Source: Gossypium raimondii
Lineage: Eukaryota; Streptophyta; Magnoliopsida; Malvales; Malvaceae
DNA length: 64,000 nucleotides
Assembly (NCBI RefSeq): GCF_025698545.1
Contig: NC_068577.1
Span: forward strand, 4,658,501-4,722,500
Direction: 5' to 3'
Both the position numbers and the translations under genes were made by a program. Positions 11,590 through 21,860 of the stretch are shown one piece after another. A model generated the notes under the pieces. That model saw nothing but the letters and a program-made list of their open reading frames with translations. It was not told where the DNA came from and did no database searches. How positions within the stretch are numbered: the first letter of the stretch is position 1; the number at the start of each line of letters is the position of its first letter.

Positions 11590-11605
11590 CATATATATAT
11601 ATATA
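11590..11605. repeat. (AT)n microsatellite
   Basis: A short perfect AT dinucleotide run sits just after repeat F1. Similar (AT)n runs occur near 18866-18885 and 48429-48444. Confidence 0.9.
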
Positions 11606-12001
11606 ACCAGGGGTATTACACCTTTTTCTTCTCTCTGTCTATTTTTTTAAATGTGAAAATTTTTTATTCATAATATGTATATATCACGTGATCACATATG
11701 TAATGAGAGGGCTAATAAAAATAATGAACCTCAAAACTAAAAATACACGTTTGAAGTAGTAGGGGGACTTCATCCACCTAAAGTATGTAATACAAAGACC
11801 TCTAGAATGACTTTTCATGAGGTTGTCTTTTAAGTGAAATGATTATATAAAAGTTAAGGCATTACAAGAGTGCTTTTTATGTGGTTCACCTCATCTAATT
11901 AAAAAATTTTAAGTGAAATTAGACTTATTTAAAACAAAACACATCACAATTGAATCAGATATTACTTTAAAAGAAAAAAGTAAAACATAATTTGAAACTT
12001 A

Positions 12002-12140
12002 GGACCCTTTTGGATGGGCGGTGCGTTTACCTGCAGTTAGTGTAGAAACAGTGGTGGCGGTAAGATTAGATACTGTAGCGTGAGACAAAAAGAAAGTTAA
12101 ATATATCGCACTGAAGGTAAACGCCCATCCAAAGGAGGGC
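12002..12140. mobile_element. Small MITE (139 bp) with TTA target duplication
   Basis: The left end is GGACCCTTTTGGATGGGCG and the right end, read in reverse, is GCCCTCCTTTGGATGGGCG. The unit is flanked by TTA at 11999-12001 and 12141-12143. A 3-bp TTA duplication with G-rich ends is typical of PIF/Harbinger (Tourist-type) MITEs; a hAT origin is less likely. It is non-coding. Confidence 0.65.
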
Positions 12141-12419
12141 TTAATATACAACATTTGAAAAGCTCTTACTTGAGTACTTTAAAATATGTTTGACCCTAAT
12201 TTGATCGTTTTGAAGATTTTGACTTCCATCTAAATACTTTTGTAAAGGTTTGACCCTTATACGAAGGTTGGACCTCAATTTGAGCATTTAGCCATTCAAG
12301 TACTTTAAAACAAAATCTATTACAACGAAAGGGAGCCAACATAATTAACAATATTTTAGATAATTGTTAGGGAGCTAAATAGTAATATTACAAAATTTTG
12401 AGGGACCGAAGTGTTCATG

Positions 12420-12850
12420 GACTAAGTCAGGTTAAGTATTATATTAACACACTATTTTTTTTCAATTCGACTTAAATGCGGGCCTAAAATTTTCCTCAAG
12501 TTTACCCATATTTATAAATGGTTAATCCAAATCCATTTTTGGATAGTTGGCCATATTATTTTTTTTAACTTTTTAAAAAATATTATATTTTTTTAACTTT
12601 TTAAAAAATATTATATTTTTTAACTTAAAATTTAATAATTATATTTATTTATTTATTACAATTTTATATATAGGTAACTTATATTTTTAAATATTTACTT
12701 TAAAGTATTATACATAAGTATAGATTTAAGTTTTATTTGCACTATAAATTATGTAATATATAAAATTAACATAATATAATATATTACAAAATTAGAAAAT
12801 AGATCGGACAGCTTGAGCCTTAAATGTTCAAGCTTGAACCCAATTTATAT
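12420..12850. repeat. Dispersed repeat family F2 (partial), containing a short tandem repeat
   Basis: It shares the motif series ending in ATAATATATTACAAAATTAG and the following GGTCGG-like words with 54130-56415 and 34445-34990. Inside, 12553-12627 holds about 2.6 copies of a 29-bp AT-rich unit (TTAACTTTTTAAAAAATATT). It is non-coding. Confidence 0.55.
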
Positions 12851-13013
12851 TTTAAACAAGCATAAGTGTTTTGTTTTGTCTAATCTCATTCAAACTTCTC
12901 AAATTTCGGACTGAGCTTTGAGATTGAACGGGTAACTTGGCGCTTGAACAGGTCCGCCGAGCACCCTGCCACTCGCCTTGAATCTGCTTCCCAGCGGCCT
13001 AGACTTAGCAAGC

Positions 13014-14497
13014 ATGACCAATAGCCGCCGGATGAAAAAGAAGAGACACAAGACGCAAGCAGCAGGTGCACCAAGCAAGGCTAACTCTCTCTGTTTTAAA
13101 CTATTTGCTTGCTTTTGTTTTACAGAAAAGAGTTAGTTCCATAGGGTTCCAATGTCCTCCCATACCCAAGATTTTATAGTATGTATTCTTTAGTTGTATA
13201 AAGTCTTGATCAAAAGGGAATCACCAATTACCTATTTGAATCTTACTGCAAAATCATGATGCATAGTTGCCATTATTGTTCATTTTCCTAGATTTGCTTA
13301 CAAAGGGCTATAGTGTATGTCTTGATCAAAGGGCAATATTACCTGTTTGAATCATTACTGCAAAATCATGATGCATAACTTTTGTCATTGTTCATCTTCT
13401 AGATTTGCTTTCAAAGGGCTACTGCCATGATGAGTCACTCAACATCTCCACACAAAGTTGTAATGGAGTGGTATGTTATGAAACTTTATATATGATCTAA
13501 CATTTCAATCCCCATGTGTGTTTATTGAAACTATATTCAATACTAAATTTGTTCCCAGATCGGAACCTTGACGGCAAGGAGACATGGAAGACGACCGGCT
13601 GCAAATATTGGAGCAAATTAAAGTAAATTTTGATACAAAATCATCAATTCTAAGCATCTGGGTGTTTTTTTTTTCTTTTGTAATGACAGATTTCAACAAC
13701 ACTTGACTTTGGGCGAGAGTATTTGCCATCTACAAATATCAATGCTTCACTGAGATTTCCCGAGTATGGTTCGAGCAAGGTAAGAGGCTGACATGATAGG
13801 GATCACTACCGAGTTACCGAATATTTCGGGCCATTTCGATATAATTTTGACACTGCAAAGTTGTTTTGGTTTTCAATTTTTGTTTCAGCTCAACCTCAAA
13901 TTCCAGCAATCCTTTAGAAATGCTGCTTTATCCATCTTTGTAGGCCTAAACCAATCCCCTGACATATTGCTTTCAGCAGCTATTGCCACTTCTAGCATTG
14001 CATGTGGCATCGAATCGAAGTATAAGACCGCTTCTCATTGTTTCACTCGGTATGGTGCAGGCATTTCCATCATTAACCCAAGTCACGATGCTTCAATAAT
14101 ACTATGTTTGCTGACATAACATTGCTAAGCTCTGCTTTGCTTTGCTTGTGGAGACTTCAGTGCTTGAATCTTTGATGCATAATTTTCAGGGCTGAGAAAC
14201 GTGACCTCCTGAGACTAGCATACACGCATCATTTTGGCCGGTCGAGGAAGATTCCGCCTTTGTAGAGGTCACTAGAAGGTTTTCCAACAACAAGTGTTCC
14301 CTTGCTGTTGGAGTTTCATGCATTGTGGATAATCTAACAACAGCAAAGGCAACACTTAACGATAGAGGAAAGCTTCGACCCCTCCTCCATAAAATTAAAC
14401 TGAACTCGAGCTTGAACATTTCGGCCGAATTCAATATGAAAGCTTTAGACAAGATCCCAAGAATAGGATTGGCTCTTTGTAATCTAATCTGCAACAA
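13014..14497 (+). pseudogene. Second VDAC-type porin copy, disabled
   Basis: This is a tandem paralogue of the gene at 8805. It keeps a start (MTNSRRMKKKRHKTQ), exon 2 at 13403-13470, exon 3 from about 13560, exon 4 at 13690-13779, exon 5 from 13889 to about 14108, and exon 6 from about 14191. Exons 2, 4 and 5 are still open and porin-like (for example DLLSKGYCHDESLNISTQS). Several lesions kill it. The end of exon 1, including its donor, is lost. Exon 3 has a roughly 23-bp deletion that brings a TAA into frame, and its donor is gone. The exon 5 donor GT is missing (ATACTATGTTT where the first copy has ATACTGTATG). Exon 6 has a 1-bp deletion creating TAG near 14260. The C-terminal beta-signal is replaced (GLALCNL). 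It may still be transcribed; no functional barrel can be encoded. Confidence 0.85.
13203..13422 (+). repeat. Local tandem duplication including the start of porin exon 2
   Basis: Two units of about 105-116 bp (13203-13318 and 13319-13422) both begin GTCTTGATCAAA and both contain the intron 1 acceptor and the first codons of exon 2 (TAGATTTGCTT). The intact porin gene has a single copy. The first unit therefore carries a decoy acceptor and a truncated exon 2. Confidence 0.8.
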
Positions 14498-15494
14498 AAT
14501 TGTTATTACTAAGTTTAGATGTTACCAATCAAAATTCATATACCAATTTACTCCATTGCAGATGTTCACTGATCTCATTATTCGTTTAAGTTTGAAGGTT
14601 TACTTGATATATGAGAATGTTCTAACAAAAAATTCCATTACAAGATCATAATATTTCTTGGGACAATCTTGAAATGCCAGAGTTTTCATAGGGAATGTTG
14701 ATTGAAGGGACTTTGTTTAAATCCTGCAGTCGAAGGGATTATCATTTTCGGAGAACCGGATTCAATGTTTCCACCCTAGCAGATTGAAAGGGACTAGACA
14801 AGCTGATCAATGAGTGGAAAATCTAAGACTAGACAAACTTAAACCAGATAATAAAAGATGGTCTGAAAGCTTCAGTCTTTCATGGAGATTACTAGGTAAA
14901 CATAAGAAAGCAATCGTAATGAAAATCATTAGACCATCGTTACGATAACACAAAGTTATTGTCTTTCTTTTAGCGTGCAGGCCCCGGCTCGAACAAAGTC
15001 CAATGGCGCTTCTCAATGCTTGAATAGGCAAAACCATAACAGCTGAAAAGTTTTGCGCACGAGAAGACTTGAACCGGGGACAAGGATGATAACACTTGAA
15101 CTAGCTAGTTGTCTTTCATAGGAAACTAGACAACTTTTAGACCAGATAGTCTTTCATAGAGATCAGTTGGTAAACAAAAAGAAACCCAACGTCATGGAAC
15201 AGTCTTATGCCTGGTAATAACAAAAATGGAATGCAATCTTCAGACTCCAAGATCAAAAGATTCAGGACTATATAAGCCATGGCAATAGCATATAAGCATA
15301 TGCAAGTACATTAACAAATGATAAATTCAACAAATTATGATAAAGAAAACAAAAGGATCTCTCATATCTTCAATTACTTTTTGCAACAAAAAGATTTATT
15401 GCAATGTTAAGTGTAAGTTTTTCCCATCAAATTACAAGAAAACAAATGGAAACCACAACGTATTTGCAGTTATTGAAGCTTTTTTTTTTCATTT
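14498..15494. other. Region between the porin pseudogene and a small minus-strand ORF
   Basis: Read on the minus strand, two segments are related: about 15110-15190 and 14820-14900 both contain GAAAGACT followed by GTCTAG-type words, a diverged duplication. At about 15055-15085 the plus strand has GAGAAGACTTGAACCGGGGA, reminiscent of a tRNA T-arm, but no cloverleaf could be built. It could be the 3' part of a minus-strand transcript from the ORF at 15495-15656. No coding motif recognised. Confidence 0.35.
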
Positions 15495-15656
15495 TCAACT
15501 TCTCATAGCTATGAAACAGGAGACGGCGGTGACAAGAAGCGTGAAAGTTAAAGAGCTGGCATCATCAAAAAGGGCTGCAAATCGCAGTTCCTGCAAATCC
15601 CAAAGCGTGGAAACTATGAAACGTACACCATCAATAATCAGAAACAAGATAGCCAT
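15495..15656 (-). CDS. Possible 53-aa hydrophobic small protein
   Basis: The minus-strand frame from the ATG at 15656 reads MAILFLIIDGVRFIVST, continues through LWDLQELRFAALFDD, and ends with a second hydrophobic stretch (LTFTLLVTAVSCFIAM). Two predicted membrane segments separated by a short acidic/basic loop suggest a small membrane protein. The GC content is higher than the surroundings. Upstream on the minus strand the sequence TTTTGGGGCAGGGG just before the ATG could also be a splice acceptor, in which case this would be a terminal exon of a larger gene whose first exon I cannot identify. I recognise no family. The flank contains no clear TATA box. Treat as hypothetical. Confidence 0.3.
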   Translation of the reverse strand: MAILFLIIDGVRFIVSTLWDLQELRFAALFDDASSLTFTLLVTAVSCFIAMRS

Positions 15657-16264
15657 TCCCCTGCCCCAAAATATGAAAAACAAAATAAAAAACAAAAAAC
15701 CAAGTACCAAATGCCTTCACTTTAAATCAAAGCATTGTTTCACCTTTTTCTTTTTTTGGTTTTTGGAGAATATGATTCTTGGTAGTTGTGTTTATAACTC
15801 TATATATTTTTGCCTTTAGAGATGAATGGACGATCATCATCGAGCTTTTACTACATGGACTTTTTTGGGGAGAGAAACTGTGGAGTGATAATTCAGTGTT
15901 GAAAATGCAGCCAGGGGTTTTTGCTGGGTTTTTTTTTATTTGTAATTTACATGCTGCTTCCAGGATGCTTCCTTTTTTTTAGTACACCGTACGTTAGTTC
16001 CGACACTAGTTGCAATAAAACTCCGTTACAATTTTGGATAAATTAATATTTAGTCCTTAAACTTGGTAACTTTTTTATCTTAACCTGTGCAACATTTTTT
16101 TATCTATATGTCTTGAAATTTGATGGTTTTTCCTACCTTTGTCTCTAAACTTGGATTTCATTAAGGTATAATAATTTGTCGTTTTGAGATTATGTTACGT
16201 CATCACTTAAATTTTAAAAATTTAAATTTTTTAAATATTTTTGGTATTTTAAATTATATATATT
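15657..16264. other. Intergenic with dispersed-repeat fragment
   Basis: About 16030-16260 resembles an arm of the dispersed TTAGTCCTTAAACTTGG type. 15660-16020 could be upstream sequence of the minus-strand ORF. No other feature seen. Confidence 0.35.
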
Positions 16265-17854
16265 GGGTAAACTATCAAAATAGTCACTTTTGTTTGTCCC
16301 ATGTTATATTTTAGTCACTTATGTTTACAATATTACATTTTAGTCACTTACATTATCGTGTTGTAATATTTTAGTCATTGAGCATTAATTGTCATTAACG
16401 ATGTAATAGTAAGTGACGTGGTACGTTAAATAACCATTTTAAACGAAAATTTTAGGTTAAATTATACAATTTGGCCCCTATTTTTTTCATTTTGAGCAAT
16501 TTTATTTTATTTTATGTTCTTTGAACTTTCCTTTTTTTAATTCTCTTCTCCTTCTCCATATGTTTTCCTCCTTCTCAATTTTTTAACGTAGTTTTTCTAT
16601 ATTTTTCGTTTGTTAAAACTAGTCCCTATTCTTTTATTTTTTCTAACAATTTAATTTTTCTTTATTTTCCTTTTCTTCTTCCCTTTATTTTCTCTCTTAT
16701 CATATTCTTCATTGCAGAAACATAATATTGGCCCACCAAATAAACCAAGTCTTTGTTTCTTTCACATGATTCCTAAATTGAATTTCACTCAAAACCAAAT
16801 ATCAATCATTCTTAATCAAATCTCAATTTGAATAAAACTTAATTTTGAAACTAAAATTGGATCTGACTAATCAATATAAAAAATTATATCCTTAATCAAA
16901 TCTAAACATAAATTGAATTCTTTATATTCAAAACAATTTTTTCCTATTTCCAAACTTTTATAGAATTGTGTAGATTATTCATTTCCTTTTCTTTTATTTT
17001 CTGATGAAAAAATTAAGCAAACGATAAAATCAATCTAAACCTATTGGATATTCCCAAGCAAGCTTGATTGAAAGTCGAGCATGGATGAACCGGAGAGAGA
17101 AAGAGAGCATGGAACCAAACTGGTTTGGGTAAAGTTGATGGTAAGTTTCGCATGGTGGTCGTTTTAGTCATTAAGAGTGTGCTCGTTTGAAGAATCCGTG
17201 AAACAACGTAGTTTCAAGAGGGAAAAAACGTTGTAGGTAAGAAAGATAAGGTGGTTGTGAGGGTGGTTAAGAGGTTAAGGGAATGGGCTCGGGAAACTTT
17301 GTTGAGGGTGGACTGCCATAAGTCATAACTGGTGAGGTCTTCAAGTGAGGTGAGCTTCTGGACTAGGTCATTGAGAGATCCAAATTGGTTTGTTAAAGCG
17401 ATTATGGACGATGGGGGTTTGTAATTGTAGGGTGAGAATATGTGAAGCAAGTTTTATTTTGGTTTTAGCTTTAGCCTTTTTCTATTTTTTTTTTCATAAA
17501 CATAAAAAAGTTTAAACAAATGGAAAACATGGAAAAACTGTGTTAAAAGAGATAAAGAATGGAGGAAAATAGAGGGAGAAGCAGAAGAGAATGAAAAATA
17601 AAAAGAGAAAAAAAAGTTAAAAGAACATAAAAGAAAAAAATAAAATTGCTCAAAACGAAAAAAATATAAGGACCAATTGTATAACTTAACCTAAAATTTT
17701 TGTTTGAAATGATGACTTAACATGCCACATCAGCTTACTATTACACCGTTAATGGCAATTAACGGCTCAATGACTAAAATGTTACAACACGTTAACGTAA
17801 GTGACTAAAATGTAACCCGAAGTAAAAAAAAATTACTATTTTGATAGTTTACCC
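16265..17854. mobile_element. Foldback element family A, long copy
   Basis: This 1590-bp unit has termini GGGTAAACTATCAAAATAGT and ATTTTGATAGTTTACCC, with arms of about 350-400 bp. Between the arms lies a loop of roughly 750 bp (about 16720-17480) that also occurs, in the opposite orientation, in the copy at 22499-23963. The loop is less AT-rich near 17030-17450 and contains related short open frames in both copies (phrases such as LPKPVW and HALFLS). The flanks are TATATATAT on both sides, compatible with a 9-bp target duplication of the Mutator superfamily, though in low-complexity sequence. No transposase is encoded. Confidence 0.8.
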
Positions 17855-19346
17855 TATATATATATTTGAACTTTTTAGGTGATGATGTGAGACTATAAAT
17901 AATTACATACCTTAACAAAAGTTTAGAGATTAAATTTAAAAATTGTTAAATTCTTAGAGTAAATATTGTTTTATCCTTCAAAATTAAGTGTCATTTTGTC
18001 ATGGGAATTCATAGGAATAAAAAGTAATTCAAAGTAAATAGATAATATTATTTTAAAATATGTTTTGAGTGTCCATGAATTTAGTTTTTTATTTATTTCA
18101 TAAAATTAATTTTTTCAAGATTAGAAAATGTAAGTTCAAGTATTAACACTGATAAAATTTTTATGTTAAATTTAGGTTAATTATGTTTTTTTTACATTGT
18201 TAGTAAGTGGATATTATTTTATTTCAAAATACTACATAGGCAAATTTAACATAACAATTTTAGTAGCATTAACAATTAGACCTAAATTTTATAATCTAAA
18301 TGAAAAATATATGAATTTGGAGCATATTTTAACTATAATATATTAGATTATAGCCCATTAAAAAAATAAAAATCAAAGCAAATAAGGCCTAGTCTCAATG
18401 ATAGGATTGAGGTTTTGGGAACTTTTGGTTCTCGTGTTTGAGTTTACCTTCTGTAAATTATGTGTGGGTTTTTAATCTAGATTTTATGTTATTTTAATTT
18501 ATTTTAATTTAAGTCAAACTGTATTTGAATCATAACTAGATTTATTATGATTTAAATGAGTTATTAGTCCAATTATATTTTAAAATGGTCAATTCTATTA
18601 ATAGTTATTCATATATGTATTCTTTATATTTGTAATTACCACTTTAAAATAGAAGTAAAATTATGTTTAGAAAAATATATAAAAAATATGAGTAGGGTCT
18701 TTTAAAAGTAAATGGAGATTTATATTTAAAATTTTAAAATCTTAGAAATAAAATTTTAAATTTTTTAAATTAATTCCCAATTAAATAGTAAACCAAAAAG
18801 CAAAATTAGAATAAACCTAAAATCTCAAAAATCCTTTGCCATTAAATTAAAGCTTCAAAATATCATATATATATATATATATATAAATTTTATATCTAAA
18901 AACATTTTACTTATAAAATTAATTTTCCTCAAAAGTTAGAGTTGTTTAATTTAGAATTTGATTTTACTTTTATGAATTATAATAACAAGATAAAGCCCAA
19001 ACAACAAACGCAACTCGAACCCAAGTCACACTTAGAACGATAAACACTCTTGACCATTATACCATCACATAGGATTGAATATTTATATTGTTTTTAAGTT
19101 TTTCTTTTCAAAATTATATTTTTATTAATTTTATTACTCAGGCATCAAATTCAATCAATAATTTTATATAATAAATGTAAATGAATTGAACACAATATAT
19201 TAAATTAATATATACTTGTCACGTTTTCTTAAAACAAGAATATAAAAAAGAAATAAAAGAAAATCATCACTTTTATTTGATTATTCGATTTGTACCCTAG
19301 AGATGCGTCTTTAGCTTTTAATCAAATTCACCCAAATTCCCGTAGA
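17855..19346. other. AT-rich intergenic DNA
   Basis: No gene, RNA gene or clear element was recognised. Words near 18130 (TTCAAGTATTAACACTGAT) and 18395-18460 look like worn tRNA-like or SINE-like pieces but lack both promoter boxes. An (AT)n run lies at about 18866-18885. Confidence 0.4.
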
Positions 19347-19512
19347 TGGAGATTTAGTTCGATTAATATAGTTATCATTGTCAATATAGGAGAATGTGGG
19401 TTCAAATATGTTGAAACATATTATCCTCCTGTTTATAGGTTGGATAAAAGTTATGAATAATTCTAAACATTATATATGATTAGAACTTATAATAAAATTG
19501 TTAAAAAAAAAT
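19347..19512 (+). mobile_element. SINE-like repeat, copy 1
   Basis: It contains the series GTTCGATTAATATAGTTATC, GTGGGTTCAAATATGTTG, ATTATCCTCCTGTTTATAGG and a 3' run of A after AAATTGTT. The same series occurs at 52128-52265 and 52944-53110. Tentative pol III A-box-like (CGATTAATATAG) and B-box-like (GGGTTCAAATA) words plus the A-rich end suggest a tRNA-derived SINE. It is non-coding. Confidence 0.55.
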
Positions 19513-20323
19513 TCACCCAAATTCTCAGCCCCATATTTCTTTAGCCCCATATTTCTTTTTAATTAATGGATTAAATTATTTAGTAACGAATTTTGTCCAT
19601 CATCCACTTTTAGTCAAACTCCACCTACCAAACCGGCCAATGGGAGGAGGGAGAATAATTCAACCTTAAAAAGTAAGCAAGGAATTTCATTTTATTTTCT
19701 TTTTAACTAGGAGTAAATTAAATGATTATACATATTTAAAAATAAATTTAAATGAATTTCATTTTTTGATGATATATAATAATTTGATTTATTGATGGTA
19801 CTTAAAAATTTATGTTTTCAATACATCAAATACTAAATTTTAATTAATAGATTTAATTTGTAAATTTGTAACTAAATTACGATATTTTTCTTTTCATTCG
19901 GTATCTCGACATTCTTTTGATCACAAGTGGTACCTAAATTAATTTTTTCCCTAAGTTAATACCTCGATAGTTCAACCATTAGTCAAACCATAAAGTCTAT
20001 TTAAAATTGATAACTAATTAAAATTTGTTATATGTCACAAATAAGAAGAAAAATATTATTTTCGCTTTATATATATTGTTGTAAATCCAGAGGTAAAAAA
20101 TATCCATATAACTTTCAAACCCTGAAGAATTTATTCTTTTGTAACCCCTAACAATTTATAGGGTACCTTAATTCTTTTATTTATGTTTTTGTAATGTATG
20201 GTAATTGAGATTTTAAAATCGTTGGCATGTATAAACTTTTTAGTATCCAAGTGAACGTTGAATTGTTCTTTCTTTTTCTACTATTCTCTCTTGTTCTTTT
20301 AAAATTCTCCTAGTTTATAATAC
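19513..20323. other. AT-rich DNA, possibly including the LTR of the following copia remnant
   Basis: About 20090-20320 has promoter/LTR-like character and directly precedes a primer-site-like word (ATACGTTATTAGTG at about 20322). No second LTR could be matched by eye. Confidence 0.35.
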
Positions 20324-21860
20324 GTTATTAGTGCAATTTACTTAAGATTTTTGTTAGAATCAAATTTCATTTCTATTTTGATTCAAACTTGAATAATGTC
20401 AAATCTTACCAAACTTGAAGTTGCAAATCTTAATATATCAGACAAAATTATTTGCCATAGGTATTAGATGCCAAAATTCACCTAGATGCTAGGGGCCTAA
20501 AGAATACTATTTTAGCAAATAAAGAGGCATCTAATCAAGATAAGGCAAAAGTAATGATTTTTATTTGTCATTATCTACATGATGGATTAAAAGTAGAATA
20601 TCTAACTGTAAAAGACCCTTGTGAGTTGTGGAATAATCTGAAAAAACAATTTGACTGTAAAAAAATGTAATACTCTCTAAAGCTCGTTAATTGGATGCAC
20701 TTATGATTTCAATATTTTATGACTATAAGTGAATACAATTCAAAAATTTTCAAAATTACTTAATTAAAATAATGTGGAGAAAAAATAACTGATGAAGACT
20801 TGTTAAAGAAAATATTTCAACTTTTCATGCGTCTAATGTGCTCATGTAGCTGCAATATCCTGAAAAAAGTTTTAAAAAGTATTCCAATTTGATCTCATGC
20901 CTTATGGTAGCTAAGCAAAATAATGAGTTATTGATAAAAAAAATCATTGAATCTGTCCCATTAGTTTTACTCCATTCCTTAATGTGAATGTAGTAGTACA
21001 TAACAATTATGAAATTAGAAACTATAAAGGTCATGGTTATTGACGTAGTTGGGGACGTGGTCATACTAGTAACTAGTATCACGGTGGTCATAATGGTGGT
21101 ACTTCTAACCACAAAAAAAAAAAGAATAACAACGAAGGGAAATAAAAAGGTGGCCAAAATAACCCTTCAAAGATAATTGAAAAATTATGCTATCGATGAG
21201 ATATGAAGGGACATTAGTCACATACCTATCATACGCCTGAGCATCTAGTGAAACTTTATCAAGCATTTCATTTAAAGGAAGAGAAATAATATTGAGACAA
21301 ATTTTACACCCAAAATGATGAAATAAAGGCTTTTTTTTTTTTTTGCAAAAGATGAAGATTTTTACTATGACGCTAAAGCCAACCATGCTAGCAAGGATGA
21401 TGGTTTTTATGGCCTGAATGATATAACTCATTTGGATGTGGCAGGTTTCTTTGAGAATTATGATACAACATAGGGATATGCTATTTTGCATGCAACAGTA
21501 CTTGTGTGCATCAAATCAACAAATTATAGTAATTATTCCCCTTTACAATTGGCTTTTGGTCAAGAGCTAAATATTATCCATATTAGAATTTTTGGATGTG
21601 CGGTATATGTTCCAATTGCTCTACCACAACGTATAAATATAGGCCCCCAAAGAAGGTTGAGAATGTTGGTTATGAATCTCCTTTTATAATTAAGTATCTT
21701 AAACAGTAAACTAGAGATTTATTTATTGCTCGATTTGTTGATTGTCATTTTGATGAAACAACATTCTCAACATCAAACGGAGAGAAAAAATTGGTAAAAG
21801 AGATTACATGGAATGAGTTATCATTATCTCAATTAGATCCCCATATAAGTCAATGTGAAC
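20324..21860 (+). pseudogene. Degenerate Ty1-copia retrotransposon (gag joined to an integrase fragment)
   Basis: After ATGTCAAATCTTACCAAACT (about 20396) a broken gag can be followed across frames: LEVANLNISDK, then DAKIHLDARGL-like, LTVKDPCELWNNLKKQFD and LCGEKITDED-like segments (UBN2-type copia Gag). A CCHC zinc knuckle follows near 21185 whose second Cys codon has become TGA (CYR-stop-DMKGH-stop-SHT). From 21485 the frame THATVLVCIKSTNYSNYSPL, then FGQELNIIHIRIFGCAVYVP, is the C-terminal end of a copia integrase region, continuing to FVDCHFDE near 21735 and ITWNELSLSQLDP near 21810. Protease and most of the integrase core are missing between gag and this fragment, and RT/RNase H are absent. 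Confidence 0.85.

Noticed and set aside
15055-15085. T-arm-like sequence suggesting another tRNA
   Set aside because: No acceptor or D-arm could be paired around it.
15337-15819. 160-codon plus-strand frame
   Set aside because: Low-complexity Lys/Asn-rich translation of AT-rich DNA; no family, no start context, and it is antisense to the better candidate at 15495-15656.
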